From contig NZ_JAHXBF010000010.1 in NCBI RefSeq assembly GCF_020103695.1, positions 372,001 to 436,000 on the forward strand: DNA of 64,000 bases. Reading direction: 5' to 3'. Made by a program: the position numbers and the translations under genes. The stretch comes from Hyalangium versicolor. GTDB taxonomy: Bacteria; Myxococcota; Myxococcia; Myxococcales; Myxococcaceae. Positions within the stretch are counted from its first letter, which is position 1. Every line of letters begins with the position of its first letter. Below are positions 8,425-17,443 of the stretch, piece by piece. A model generated the notes under the pieces. That model was not told where the DNA came from. It worked only from the letters and a program-made list of their open reading frames with translations, and searched no databases.

Positions 8425-9033
8425 CTACCAGCCGACGCTGCGCTTCTCGAACTTCTTGCGGATCTGCTTCTCGTCCGTCCATTCGATGAGGCCCGTGCGT
8501 ACGTTGTTCAGCTTGGCCGTCATCTTGTAATAGACGAGCTTGTCCCGGCCGACCTCCTGGATGATCGAGGCGAGGTCTCCCGTCATGATGAAGTCCACGG
8601 ACACCTGCTGTCCCGGTGCCTTGGCCTCGTTCGGGTTCACGTAGCCGGACTGCTGGTACTCGTACTCCTCGGCGATGTCCCAGCGCGCCTGCTGGTCCAC
8701 CAGCGCGAAGCGGCCCGTCTGCGCCAGCGCCGTCTGGATCTTGTCTCCCAGCGAGCGCATGTCGATGTGCTCGGAGGTGCTGTTCTTCAGCTTGCCCACC
8801 AGGACGATCGGCAGGCGATTCGGATCCACCTGCGCGAAGCGCGGCGAGCTGGCCAGCGACTCGGCCATCTTCTTCGCGATGAGCTGCAGATCGTTCTCGT
8901 TGAACTGATCCGACAGCATCTCGATGGTGTTCGGATCCTCGTAGGTGCCGCGCGTGTAGGCGCGAGGCCCATCCACGTAGCAACCGGTGAGCGCGGCGGC
9001 CAGGCTGGCGGAGACGATGAGGCGAGCGTTCAT
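8425..9033 (-). CDS. LpoB-like penicillin-binding protein activator lipoprotein
   Basis: The ATG at 9033 gives a 202-residue lipoprotein (MNARLIVSASLAAALTGC). The mature part starts with a short linker (YVDGPRAYTRGTYEDPNTIE) and continues with a CsgG/LpoB-type alpha/beta fold. NDLQLIAKKMAESLASSP, PIVLVGKLKNSTSEHIDMRS and VDFIMTGDLASIIQEVGRDK match the layout of the outer-membrane activators of class A penicillin-binding proteins. In that family the lipoprotein spans the periplasm to stimulate PBP1b, but the linker here is much shorter than in E. coli LpoB. The COG3014-like gene downstream (29-base gap) fits the usual neighbourhood. Orthology to lpoB is likely by fold, not proven by function. 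Confidence 0.78.
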   Translation of the reverse strand: MNARLIVSASLAAALTGCYVDGPRAYTRGTYEDPNTIEMLSDQFNENDLQLIAKKMAESLASSPRFAQVDPNRLPIVLVGKLKNSTSEHIDMRSLGDKIQTALAQTGRFALVDQQARWDIAEEYEYQQSGYVNPNEAKAPGQQVSVDFIMTGDLASIIQEVGRDKLVYYKMTAKLNNVRTGLIEWTDEKQIRKKFEKRSVGW

Positions 9034-9046
9034 GGGGCGTGCACTC

Positions 9047-9874
9047 CTAGTTCCATTCGCATTCGAAGCGGCTTCCCTCGAAGCGCCACTTGTAGCCAAG
9101 CACCGCGTCCTGCCGGTACCCCGCCGTCAGCCGGCAGAGGCTCTGCAACGAGGAGCGCGGATACTCGAAGGTATAGAGCTGGGCCTTGGCCCGCTCCTGT
9201 TCGGTCAGCTGCGACGGGTGGCTGAGCGTGGGCTTCGCGCTCGCGGCCACCAACACCCGGTGCGAGCCGTACGTCTTCAGCGGCACCCAACCCGGCAGCT
9301 GGATGCGCCGCACCGTCCGCGCCCGGAGGATGTCACTGCGATCCACCACCGTGTCGTGCGCATTCTGATTCCTCAGCAGGTCCGGAATGTTGAGGCTCAG
9401 CACCCGCGTCAGGTCCCCGTCCTCCACGAAGAAGTAGAGGAAGGCCTCGCGCGCGTCGCGGCTCTCTCCGGTGAAGTCCAACGTCACCAACAGGTTCAGC
9501 GTCCGGTTGGGCGGCAGCGCATGCAGGGAGATGGCGGACAGCACGTCCGGCGCCACCCCCGCCTGCTTGAGCCGGATGAGCCCGTCCGCGCTCGCGTCAC
9601 AGGCGCAGCGGCGCTCCTCGATCATCTTCACCAACTGCGCGGGCGTGAAGCCGGCCTTGGACAGCTTGGCCACCTCTTCGTCCGTGAGCGGCAGCTGATC
9701 CGAGCGCTCGTAGATGCGAGGCAGCTGGTTCGAGTTCCACTCGATGAGGTTGACGGTCTGCACCTCGCCCGTGGGGAACGGGAACACCGGCACGGTGGTC
9801 CCCCGAGCGGTGGTGGCGCTGGGCGTCTGGCCCGTGGCGAGCGCCAGGGCGGCGATGAGGGCTTGGACGATCAT
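9047..9874 (-). CDS. hypothetical exported protein
   Basis: The 275-residue protein begins MIVQALIAALALATGQTPSA, a short signal peptide. The next visible part is a helical region (LTDEEVAKLSKAGFTPAQLVKMIEERRCACDASADGLI) in which two Cys flank an Ala, resembling short all-helical protein-binding repeats. A beta-rich domain follows (NLLVTLDFTGESRDAREAFLYFF) that mentions no catalytic motif I know. A C-terminal Cys pair (SLCRL, FECEW) may form a disulphide. It sits 13 bases upstream of the LpoB-like gene and 8 bases after the outer-membrane-type protein, so it is part of the same envelope operon. Function unknown. Confidence 0.7.
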   Translation of the reverse strand: MIVQALIAALALATGQTPSATTARGTTVPVFPFPTGEVQTVNLIEWNSNQLPRIYERSDQLPLTDEEVAKLSKAGFTPAQLVKMIEERRCACDASADGLIRLKQAGVAPDVLSAISLHALPPNRTLNLLVTLDFTGESRDAREAFLYFFVEDGDLTRVLSLNIPDLLRNQNAHDTVVDRSDILRARTVRRIQLPGWVPLKTYGSHRVLVAASAKPTLSHPSQLTEQERAKAQLYTFEYPRSSLQSLCRLTAGYRQDAVLGYKWRFEGSRFECEWN

Positions 9875-9882
9875 GCATGGCG

Positions 9883-10458
9883 CTAGAACCTGTACCCGAG
9901 GCTCATGAACACACGGTGGGTATTGCTCCCTCCGTCCGCCTCGGCCGGCAGGGGGATGTCCAGCGCGTACGAGAGCCCGAGGAGGATGTTCTCCCGGTCT
10001 CCCATCATCAGATCCGCGCCCACCTGCGGAGACAGCCCGAAGCGCGTGCCAATCTCGGGGATGAAGATGGCTCCCGCCTTGAGGCCTGCGTACAGGCTCA
10101 ACGGGTAGCCGTAGGTGCGGAAGCGAGGCCCTACCAGCAGGTCCAGCCGCCCACCGTCCAGCACGTAGGCGCCGCTGAAGTCCAACTGGAACCAGTCATC
10201 TCCCCAGAAGGAGGCGGTCGCTCCCAGGAAGAGCGGCGGCCCCTCGGGGGCTCCCGGAGGCGGGGACTCCTGGTTGACGGCCGCGCCCCAATCGAACTGC
10301 AGCGAGAACCGCCCGTCTCGCTGCCGCGAATAGCCGCCTTTGCCGTACTCGGAACCCTCGGGGCCGTCGGTGCGCCCGCGCTCCTGGGCTCCGGCGGACA
10401 GGGGCACGACGGCAAGCAGCGCGAGCGTACCCCACATACTGGCATGACGCTTCATCAC
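9883..10458 (-). CDS. hypothetical outer-membrane beta-barrel-type protein
   Basis: The 191-residue protein has a signal peptide (MKRHASMWGTLALLAVVPLSAGA with cleavage before Q). Alternating hydrophobic/polar strands follow, such as FSLQFDWGAAV, WFQLDFSGAYVL, LLVGPRFRTYGYPLSLYAGLKAG and NILLGLSYALDIPL. The chain ends FMSLGYRF with a C-terminal Phe, the usual terminal signature of outer-membrane barrels recognised by BamA. It is the first gene of a four-gene cluster that also encodes the unknown exported protein, the LpoB-like and the COG3014-like lipoproteins. A small eight-stranded barrel is the best model; function unknown. Confidence 0.7.
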   Translation of the reverse strand: MMKRHASMWGTLALLAVVPLSAGAQERGRTDGPEGSEYGKGGYSRQRDGRFSLQFDWGAAVNQESPPPGAPEGPPLFLGATASFWGDDWFQLDFSGAYVLDGGRLDLLVGPRFRTYGYPLSLYAGLKAGAIFIPEIGTRFGLSPQVGADLMMGDRENILLGLSYALDIPLPAEADGGSNTHRVFMSLGYRF

Positions 10459-10563
10459 GATGGACTCCAGCGACGAAGGAAGGACTTCAAGAACGCGTAA
10501 CGTCCAAGGGCCGGAAATATTCAGCGGCCCCCTGGGGGAGCAAGCGGCCTTCGGATCCAGATG

Positions 10564-12189
10564 TCACGCCCGAGGCGTTGGCGCGGTGGTTGGACTGCCT
10601 GGCTGCTCGCTCTGTCCCTGGGGGGGTCCGAGCGGCCTCGTCTCGCTGCGCACCGTCGGCAGCCACGCCGGGTGACGCCGGAGGAAGACGATGAGCTGCT
10701 CGCGCACCAGGCACCTCAGGTCGAACAGTTTCCCCGAATCCGCGCTTACCAGCGCGCGCACCGAGAGTGTCTTCTCCAGGACGCTCAGCACCACCACGGA
10801 CTGCACCTTCCCATCCCAGAGCTGGCGACCCTCGTTCTCCAGGATGCGCTTGAGCTCCGCGCGCAGGGCGTCGATGTCCGTGGAGAAGTCCACCTGGAGG
10901 AGCACCTCGCCCAGCATGCTCGCGCTGGCGCGGCTCCAGTTCTGGAAGGGCTTGTCCAGGAACTGGGTGATGGGGATGACCATGCGCCGCTCGTCCCACA
11001 CCCGAACCACCACATAGGTGAGGGTGATCTCCTCCACGGTGCCGAACTCGCTCTCCACCACCACCTTGTCCCCGAGGCGGATGGGCTGAGTCATCGACAG
11101 CTGGATTCCGGCCAGCAGCGTGGAGATGGACTTCTGTGCCGCGAGACCGATGACCAAGCCGGCCAATCCCGCCGAGGCCAACAGCGACACACCGACGTTG
11201 CGCACCACCTCGAACTGCATGAGCAGCAGCGCCGCCGCGACGATGTAGGTCGCCACCTCCAGCACCCGCCGCATCACCGCCAGCTGCGTGCTCAGGCTGC
11301 GCAGGCGGCTCGCATCCTCCGCCGTGTTGCTCACCTTGGCGTGCACGTACTCCGTCGTCACCCGCAGGAAGCGCAGGATGAACCAGGCCACCGCCACGAT
11401 GACCAGCGAGTAGCAGAGCCGCTCGATCAACCGGCGGGTCGGTTGGGGCAGCAACAAGAAGGAGGTGCCCACCGCCAGGAGCGTCGCGTAGTACGGCAGC
11501 CGCAACGGCCCCCGGCCCGCTCCCACCAGAGAGTCGTCCCAGTTGATCTTCGTCCACTTCGCCAGCCGCATCGCGAAGGACAGCGACAGCCGCTCCAGCA
11601 CCAGCGACAGCACCCAGCCGCCCCCCAACACCACCACCAGCCCCAGCCACTGCCACAGCTCCAGTCCCAGCACCGGACGCTCGAAGAAGATGGCCGGCAG
11701 CGTCTCGGCCAGCAGCGGGCCGTACTCATCAAAGAGCTTGTCCACCTGCTTCACCGTGGACTCGCTGAACACCCACACCAACCCACCCTCCTCGCCTCCC
11801 GTCACGCGCTGGAGGCGGATGGGCACGGCGATGCCATCCAGGGGGATGGTGTCGAGCACGTCGAAGCGGGCATCGACCGGATCGCCCTCGGGCGCTTTGC
11901 TCAGCGCGGACAGGTCCACGTGGACCTTGCGGTCGAGCACGAACTTGAGCCGCCGGGCCAATTGGGCGCCGCGCTCGACCTGGTCCGCACGAGACACAAA
12001 GTCGAGATCCAGGTAATGCGCGGCCCTCTTGTAGTCCCCGGCGTGGGCCGCCTGCATGAAACCCTCGAAAGTCGCTTGGGGCGTCTGCCGATCCACGGTA
12101 GGTGGAGGTGGACCCAGACCGGCATTGAGGGCCCAGGCGGGGAGGGAGACGAGGAAGAGGGTACAGAAAGCCGGGAGGGCTCGGGACAT
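10564..12189 (-). CDS. MscS-family mechanosensitive ion channel with N-terminal periplasmic domain
   Basis: The ATG at 12189 gives a 541-residue protein with a signal peptide (MSRALPAFCTLFLVSLPAWA). A periplasmic alpha/beta domain of about 150 residues has an NTF2-like start (TPQATFEGFMQAAHAGDYKRAAHYLDL). Several membrane segments follow, then the MscS core: GLVIGLAAQKSISTLLAGIQ (pore helix TM3, about residues 340-360), followed by PIRLGDKVVVES and VWDERRMVIPITQFLDKPFQNWSR, the beta domain of the channel vestibule. The C-terminal 30 residues are Pro/Gln-rich. The family releases solutes during osmotic downshock. The NTF2-like front domain could modulate gating, but this is inferred. Confidence 0.87.
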   Translation of the reverse strand: MSRALPAFCTLFLVSLPAWALNAGLGPPPPTVDRQTPQATFEGFMQAAHAGDYKRAAHYLDLDFVSRADQVERGAQLARRLKFVLDRKVHVDLSALSKAPEGDPVDARFDVLDTIPLDGIAVPIRLQRVTGGEEGGLVWVFSESTVKQVDKLFDEYGPLLAETLPAIFFERPVLGLELWQWLGLVVVLGGGWVLSLVLERLSLSFAMRLAKWTKINWDDSLVGAGRGPLRLPYYATLLAVGTSFLLLPQPTRRLIERLCYSLVIVAVAWFILRFLRVTTEYVHAKVSNTAEDASRLRSLSTQLAVMRRVLEVATYIVAAALLLMQFEVVRNVGVSLLASAGLAGLVIGLAAQKSISTLLAGIQLSMTQPIRLGDKVVVESEFGTVEEITLTYVVVRVWDERRMVIPITQFLDKPFQNWSRASASMLGEVLLQVDFSTDIDALRAELKRILENEGRQLWDGKVQSVVVLSVLEKTLSVRALVSADSGKLFDLRCLVREQLIVFLRRHPAWLPTVRSETRPLGPPQGQSEQPGSPTTAPTPRA

Positions 12190-12326
12190 AGCCGCTTTCC
12201 TTACTCCGACTGGGGAGCGTATGCCCGTGGACATGAGCCGAGGGTTGTCGGGCAACCAGGCGGAAGGAAAGCCGTGGTACCTCGGGAGGCGGATAAGTTA
12301 GAAGAAGGCTCCAAGGGAAGGTCGCC

Positions 12327-12710
12327 GTGCAAGAGAAGCGAAAAATCCTCCTCATCGACGACAGCGAGATCACCCTCGCCATGGAGAAGGCCGTTCTCGA
12401 GGCGCGCGGCTATGAGGTGGTTGCCACCTCGACGCTGATGGAGTTCGAGAAGACGCTGCGCACGTGGCGTCCGGACCTGATCCTCACGGACATCCACATG
12501 CCCGAAGCCAAGGGCACGGACATCTGCCGTACGCTCAAGAACGAGTACGGCACGCAGGACATCCCCATCATCCTGTTCTCCAGCCTGCCGGACGACGAAC
12601 TGTCCAAGCTGGCCGAGCAGGTGGGGGCGGATGGCTCCTTGTCCAAGGTGAACGGGCTGGAAGCCATGGGCGAGAAGATCGACGAGTTGGTGCAGAGCAT
12701 CCTCTGGTGA
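12327..12710 (+). CDS. single-domain response regulator (receiver only)
   Basis: The 127-residue protein starts at GTG 12327 with GGAAGG about eight bases upstream. It is a receiver domain with no output domain: acidic pair D11-D12 (ILLIDDSE), phosphoacceptor D55 (LILTDIHMP), the switch Ser region (IILFSSLPDDE) and K107 (GSLSKVNG). Single-domain receivers act by protein contact, for example as phosphate shuttles or motility regulators. Its stop codon overlaps the start of the next gene (GTGA at 12707-12710), so the cytochrome gene downstream is probably translationally coupled to it. No kinase gene lies nearby. Confidence 0.92.
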   Translation: MQEKRKILLIDDSEITLAMEKAVLEARGYEVVATSTLMEFEKTLRTWRPDLILTDIHMPEAKGTDICRTLKNEYGTQDIPIILFSSLPDDELSKLAEQVGADGSLSKVNGLEAMGEKIDELVQSILW

Positions 12711-14242
12711 GGCGGCCGCTCACGGTCCTGGTGCTGGCGGCGGTGGTGCTCGCCGGGTGCAAGCGCGCCCCGGAGCCTGCTGCGGCCTCCACCGCTGTGC
12801 CGGATGCGGCGGCGGGCCAGGCCACGGGAGCCATCCTCCTGTTCTCCGCGGACACGCGTGGCTACCTGGGCCCGTGTGGATGCAGCGAGAACATGCGCGG
12901 GGGCATCGACCGGGCGGCCTTCGAGGTGCAGGAGGCGCGCAAGGGCACCCTGCCCGTCCTTTATATCGATGGAGGCGACAGCCTCTTTGGCGAGCCGACG
13001 CTCAAGCCCGCGCAGGTGCCGCAGGAGGAGCGCAAGGCGCAGGCGCTGGCCGAGTCCATGAAGCGCATGGGGCTGGCCGTCCGCGCCACGGGCGAGCTGG
13101 ATGATGTGCGCGGCGTGACCTTCCGTCAGGGGCTGGGCCTGCCGGAGCTGGCTCCCGGGACCGTGAAGCTGCTGACGGCGGGGGCTCGGCAGGTGGGCGT
13201 GGTGGCGGTGCCTGAGGCGGCGCAGCTCGCCCCGCTCAGTGCCCAGGCTCGCAAGGAGGGCGCGGACTTCGTGGTGGCCCTCTTCCACGGCACGGTGGAG
13301 CAGGCGCAGGCGGTGGCGGACCAGCCCGGGTTGGAGGCGGACCTCATCCTCGCCACGCACACGGCCACCGAGTTCAGCGGTGAGGAGCACAAGCTGGTGC
13401 GCTCGGCCGTGCCGGTGGTGGGGCTTCAGAGCAAGGGCCGCGAGCTGCTGCGCGTGGACCTGGGCTACGGCCCCCAGAAGGGGCGCTTCAGCCAGGTGAA
13501 GGGGCAGGGACAGACGGAGGGTGAGGTGGCGGCGCTCGACCAGCGCATGGCCCTGCTCAACAAGGAGATCAACCTGCCGGGCATCGCTCCCGAACTCCAG
13601 AAGCTCAAGCAGGCCAAGCTGGAGGAGTTGGTGGCGCGCAAGCAGAAGCTGCTCACGGAGCCCGCGGCGGCTCCGGCCGGCACCAACAGCTTCTCGCTGC
13701 GCTTCCTCCCGCTGGAATCCAGCCTCCCCGGCCAGCCGGAGGTGCAGGAGGTGGTGAAGGCGTACGACCGGGACGTGGGGCAGATGAACCTGGCGTGGGC
13801 CAAGGAGCACGGGGAGGACTGCCCGGCTCCAAAGAAGGGCGAGGCCGCCTTCGTGGGTACCGCGGCCTGCCAGGAGTGCCACGCGGAGACGATGCCCCTG
13901 TGGGAGCATTCCAAGCACTCCCACGCGTGGGCCACGCTCGAGGAGAAGGGCAAGCAGTACCACCTCAACTGCGTGGGGTGCCATGTCACGGGCTACGAGA
14001 AACCCGGCGGCGTCTGCCGCCTGGACAAGGTGGCAGGGCGCCAGGGCGTGGGCTGCGAGAGCTGCCACGGCCCGGGTTCGCTCCATGCCGAGGATCCGAC
14101 GCCGAAGAACATCGTCCGCAATCCGGGGCGAGAGCTGTGCGTCACCTGCCACAACCCGGAGAACTCACCCCACTTCGACTACGCCACCTACCTCCCGAAG
14201 ATCCTCGGCCCAGGCCACGGGCAGCCCGCGGCGAAGAAGTAG
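12707..14242 (+). CDS. tetrahaem cytochrome c lipoprotein with metallophosphatase-like N-terminal domain
   Basis: The 511-residue protein begins with a GTG that overlaps the regulator stop codon and encodes a lipoprotein signal (LTVLVLAAVVLAGCKRAP). The first half resembles the metallophosphoesterase/5'-nucleotidase fold (ILLFSADTRGYLGPCGCS, C57 and C59; then VLYIDGGDSLFG), but the usual metal-ligand set looks incomplete. A helical bridge follows. The C-terminal third has four c-type haem motifs: CQECH at 388, CVGCH at 422, CESCH at 450 and CVTCH at 478, like cytochrome c554-type modules. The protein should sit in the periplasm or outer membrane and carry electrons. The fused phosphatase-like part may bind a substrate or partner. 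A terminator follows at 14295. Confidence 0.85.
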   Translation: MRRPLTVLVLAAVVLAGCKRAPEPAAASTAVPDAAAGQATGAILLFSADTRGYLGPCGCSENMRGGIDRAAFEVQEARKGTLPVLYIDGGDSLFGEPTLKPAQVPQEERKAQALAESMKRMGLAVRATGELDDVRGVTFRQGLGLPELAPGTVKLLTAGARQVGVVAVPEAAQLAPLSAQARKEGADFVVALFHGTVEQAQAVADQPGLEADLILATHTATEFSGEEHKLVRSAVPVVGLQSKGRELLRVDLGYGPQKGRFSQVKGQGQTEGEVAALDQRMALLNKEINLPGIAPELQKLKQAKLEELVARKQKLLTEPAAAPAGTNSFSLRFLPLESSLPGQPEVQEVVKAYDRDVGQMNLAWAKEHGEDCPAPKKGEAAFVGTAACQECHAETMPLWEHSKHSHAWATLEEKGKQYHLNCVGCHVTGYEKPGGVCRLDKVAGRQGVGCESCHGPGSLHAEDPTPKNIVRNPGRELCVTCHNPENSPHFDYATYLPKILGPGHGQPAAKK

Positions 14243-14294
14243 GGAAAATTCTCCACTGGCAGTGAAAACCTCGGGCTGATAATGCCTGCTCGGG

Positions 14295-14319
14295 AAGCAG
14301 CCCGACGGGCTGCTTGTTT
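14295..14319 (+). terminator. rho-independent-type terminator
   Basis: The stem AAGCAGCC/GGCTGCTT (14295-14302 with 14308-14315) closes a five-base loop and is followed by GTTT. It lies 53 bases after the cytochrome stop codon. Confidence 0.7.
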
Positions 14320-14388
14320 GACTGTCAAGGAAAATCACGGAAACTTGGGTCTTCTCCTGCATCCCGGGCACACGCCCCCAGGGTCTCC

Positions 14389-16308
14389 ATGCCGTCCCTC
14401 TGCTTGATGCTGGTCACCCTCGCTGCGTCGGTCCCCTCCTCGAAGGAGGAGTTGCCGATGCCGCCACCACCTCCCGGCATGCACGTGCTGGAGGTGGAGG
14501 AGAAGAAGCCACAGGTTGGTAGCACCGTGGCCCAGGAGGCGGAGGAGCCCGAGGAGGCCAACGAGGACGTCGAGTCCGAGTCCGCGGAGCTGGAGGAGTT
14601 GCGCGCCCTGGAGGGGGCGGCGTTGGACCCGACGGCGAAGCCGAACGCGGAGGTGCTCCAGTCGCTGCGGCGCCTGGGCCTGGCCAACCCGCTGCGCCTG
14701 CGCATGCTGGACGTGCTGGAGGAGCCCACGCTCCGAGAGGACGACACTCCGCCGGAGCTGCCGCTCATCAAGGACCTGGAGAACTTCGACGTCGCGCAGA
14801 TCCAGGACCGGTACGACATCCCGGTGGAGATGCAGCCGCTGGTGGCGCAGTACATCCAGTTCTTCCAGGGGCCGGGCCGCAAGTGGTACCGCAAGTGGAT
14901 GTCGCGCTCCACGCGCTACCTGCCGGTGATGCAACCCATTCTCGAGGCGAAGGGGCTGCCGCGCGACACGGTGTACCTGGCGATGATCGAGAGTGGGTTC
15001 TCGGCCAACGCCTATTCGTGGGCGCACGCGGCGGGCCCGTGGCAGTTCATCTCGGGCACGGGTCGGATGTACGGGCTGCGCGAGGACTTCTGGGTGGACG
15101 AGCGGAGGGACCCCATCAAGTCCACCTACGCGGCGGCGGCCTATCTCAAGCAGCTGCACAGCGAGCTGGGGCACTGGTACCTGGCGTGGGCGGGCTACAA
15201 CACGGGCGGCGGGCGCGTGCGGCGGTTGATGGACCGGCACGGCACCTCCAACTTCTGGGCGCTGGCCGAGGAGAAGGGGTTCGCCAAGGAGACGAAGCAC
15301 TACGTGCCGAAGCTCATCGCCGCGGCGCTGATCGCCAAGAACCCGGGCGCCTTCGGCTTCCGTGAGGAGGAGTTCGAGTACGAGCCACCGCTGGCCTATG
15401 ACGAGGTGAAGCTGGTGGACGCCACGGACCTGGATGCGATCGCCCGCGCGGCGGGAGTGAGCGTCAAGGACGTGCAGGAGCTCAACCCGGAGCTGAAGCG
15501 CTGGTGCACCCCGCCGGCCACCGAGAAGCAGCCGTACGTGCTGCGGCTGCCCAAGGGCACCTCGGAGCAGTTCGCGCAGAACTTCAAGCAGCTGTCACCG
15601 AACGAGCGGCTGAGCTTCCGGATCCACCGGGTGAAGCGCGGGGACACACTGTCGAAGATCGCGCTGACCTACGGCAGCGCGCCGGAAGCGATCCTGCAGT
15701 TCAACCGGCTGAAGAGCGCTCGCTCGCTGCGCGTGAACGCGGACCTGGCCATCCCCGTGCCGAGCGGCCGCAACGGCAGCGCGGCGCTGGAGCGCAAGGT
15801 GGCCCAGGCCCGCCGCAGCGGCGTGACGGCGCTGCGCCCCGAGGAGGAGATTCCCGCGGGCACGCCTCGGGCACCGGTGGCCACGGGCGCTCTCAAGACG
15901 GAGGTCATCGGCGGGCGCACCCGCGTCACCTACGGAGTGCAGGACGGCGACAGCCTGTGGGCCATCGCGCAGCACTTCAACGTGACGGTGGATGACCTGC
16001 GGAAGTGGAACGAGCTGCCTCGCCGCAAGCGCGGGCTCAAGGTGGGCACGATCATCCAGGTGTGGCCGGGCAGCGCGCCTGCTCCTGCGCCGGTGCAGGA
16101 GCGCTCGGGCACGGTGCTGGCCTCGACGCAGGAGCCTGCGAAGGCGCAGGCGGGCCGGGCCACGACGCACACCCTGGCCGCTGGCGAGACGCTCTGGTCC
16201 GTGGCTCAGCGCTACGGCGTCACGGTCGAGGACATCAAGCGGTGGAACAACATCAAGGACCACCGCAACATCCCCGCCGGCAAGCAGCTCGTGGTGGCCG
16301 CGCCGTAG
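14389..16308 (+). CDS. membrane-bound-type lytic transglycosylase with LysM repeats (MltD-like)
   Basis: The 639-residue protein was started at ATG 14389, giving a short hydrophobic leader (LCLMLVTLAASVPSS) and a Pro-rich spacer. An acidic low-complexity segment (residues 40-75) precedes the SLT catalytic domain. The catalytic Glu is E201 in MIESGFSANAYSWAHAAG, followed by PWQFISGTGRMYGL and AWAGYNTGGGRVRRLM, the usual family-1 transglycosylase motifs. Three clear LysM repeats follow (HRVKRGDTLSKIALTYG, YGVQDGDSLWAIAQHFN, HTLAAGETLWSVAQRYG), with a weaker LysM-like stretch between the SLT domain and the first. It cleaves peptidoglycan glycan strands, remodelling the wall. The peptidoglycan-binding gene downstream fits a wall role. 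Confidence 0.92.
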   Translation: MPSLCLMLVTLAASVPSSKEELPMPPPPPGMHVLEVEEKKPQVGSTVAQEAEEPEEANEDVESESAELEELRALEGAALDPTAKPNAEVLQSLRRLGLANPLRLRMLDVLEEPTLREDDTPPELPLIKDLENFDVAQIQDRYDIPVEMQPLVAQYIQFFQGPGRKWYRKWMSRSTRYLPVMQPILEAKGLPRDTVYLAMIESGFSANAYSWAHAAGPWQFISGTGRMYGLREDFWVDERRDPIKSTYAAAAYLKQLHSELGHWYLAWAGYNTGGGRVRRLMDRHGTSNFWALAEEKGFAKETKHYVPKLIAAALIAKNPGAFGFREEEFEYEPPLAYDEVKLVDATDLDAIARAAGVSVKDVQELNPELKRWCTPPATEKQPYVLRLPKGTSEQFAQNFKQLSPNERLSFRIHRVKRGDTLSKIALTYGSAPEAILQFNRLKSARSLRVNADLAIPVPSGRNGSAALERKVAQARRSGVTALRPEEEIPAGTPRAPVATGALKTEVIGGRTRVTYGVQDGDSLWAIAQHFNVTVDDLRKWNELPRRKRGLKVGTIIQVWPGSAPAPAPVQERSGTVLASTQEPAKAQAGRATTHTLAAGETLWSVAQRYGVTVEDIKRWNNIKDHRNIPAGKQLVVAAP

Positions 16309-16477
16309 GCCACGCAGCGAGTGCCTCCACGCTCGTTCGGAGAGGTCCACGCCAGCTGGTATGCCCTCTTAGAGAACGAGAATGTAAGTAAAAGCAACAC
16401 CTCTGATTTCACTCCGATAATGGATTTGTTCCGCTTGATTTCAGGTCGCGGAGCCTCAATCCACAGGAGATGTCCTC

Positions 16478-17311
16478 ATGAGCGTTTCGGGTTCCACGCG
16501 GTCCACGGGTGGTTCTACGCGGTCTTCCGGCACGTCGGTCGGCTCGACCCGGTCCGCAGGCAGCACCAAGGGCACCACCACCACCAAGGGCACCACCAGC
16601 ACCCGAACGGCTACAGGCTACTCCAGCAAGAGCAGCTTCACCCCTGCCAGCGCGAAGGGCTCGCTGCGCACCGGAATGAGCGGCGCCTCGGTGAGCTCGC
16701 TCCAGGACCGGCTGCGCTCCGCGGGCTTCGACCCGGGTCCCTCCGACGGCAAGTACGGGCCGCGCACCGAGAGCGCAGTAAAGGACTACCAGCGCTCGCA
16801 GGGCCTGCAGGTGGACGGCATCGCGGGCCGCCGCACGATGGGCGCGCTCAACGGCACCCAGGGCACCTCCAGCAAGCCGTCCACCGCTGCCAACGGCACC
16901 GCGAGCCTCAACCAGGTGCTCAACGGCAAGGGCATGACCACCGGCAACATCACGGTGAACGGCCACACGTACCAGTTCAACTCCGGCGGCCGCACGAAGT
17001 TCTCGACGCCGCAGGGCACCTACCGGGTGACAGCGCACCGCAACACCCGCAGCGATCCGGGCTTCGTGCGTGACGGCGTCGGCTACAGCTTCCGCATGGA
17101 GGACGCGCGCCGTCCCAACTCCGACGCGATGTACGACGCTCGCGCGGGCCGTGATCGCACGGCGCTGCGCATCCACCCGGACGGTGGCGCGACCGGCACC
17201 TCGGGCTGCATCGGCATCGTCGGCGATGCGGCAACCCAGCGTCAGTTCCGCGCCGACATGAACGCGGAGCTCGCCCGCAACGGCGGCTCGTACACGCTCA
17301 ACGTGCGGTGA
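16478..17311 (+). CDS. peptidoglycan-binding protein with YkuD/L,D-transpeptidase-like C-terminal domain
   Basis: The 277-residue protein begins at ATG 16478 behind AGGAGA. Residues 1-60 are a Ser/Thr/Gly-rich low-complexity tract with no signal peptide. Residues about 63-110 form a PG_binding_1 domain (LRTGMSGASVSSLQDRLRSA then DGKYGPRTESAVKDYQ and GLQVDGIAGRRTMGAL). The C-terminal domain has FSTPQGTYRVTAHRN and ends in ALRIHPDGGATGTSGCIGIV. The last part matches the H-x-SxGC signature of YkuD-type L,D-transpeptidases, with Cys as nucleophile. The low-complexity head and absent signal suggest delivery by another route or an effector-like use, but that is conjecture. A hairpin follows at 17320. 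Confidence 0.8.
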   Translation: MSVSGSTRSTGGSTRSSGTSVGSTRSAGSTKGTTTTKGTTSTRTATGYSSKSSFTPASAKGSLRTGMSGASVSSLQDRLRSAGFDPGPSDGKYGPRTESAVKDYQRSQGLQVDGIAGRRTMGALNGTQGTSSKPSTAANGTASLNQVLNGKGMTTGNITVNGHTYQFNSGGRTKFSTPQGTYRVTAHRNTRSDPGFVRDGVGYSFRMEDARRPNSDAMYDARAGRDRTALRIHPDGGATGTSGCIGIVGDAATQRQFRADMNAELARNGGSYTLNVR

Positions 17312-17319
17312 TTTCCGAC

Positions 17320-17352
17320 GACGACCGTGAGGCCTCGAAGCCTCACGGCGTC
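17320..17352 (+). terminator. hairpin terminator
   Basis: A stem CCGTGAGGC/GCCTCACGG (17325-17333 with 17340-17348) extends by GACG/CGTC past a bulged A, and TCTTC follows. It lies just after the peptidoglycan-binding gene. Confidence 0.65.
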
Positions 17353-17443
17353 TTCGCGCCAGGAGCAAAGCTCCAGTCATGCCGCGCCCTCATGGGACTC
17401 TGCCCGTTGCACCCCATGAGAGGCTCGCTATGATTCGGCCATC

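Noticed and set aside
10561..12438. Long open frame on the plus strand opposite the MscS-family gene
   Set aside because: It is the antisense shadow of a GC-rich gene: composition is Gln/His/Arg-rich with no family resemblance, while the minus-strand frame has a signal peptide and full MscS motifs.
16321..17073. Plus-strand frame overlapping the peptidoglycan-binding gene
   Set aside because: Its translation is a His/Arg/Gly-rich shadow of the neighbouring gene. The frame from ATG 16478 has the PG-binding and YkuD-type motifs.
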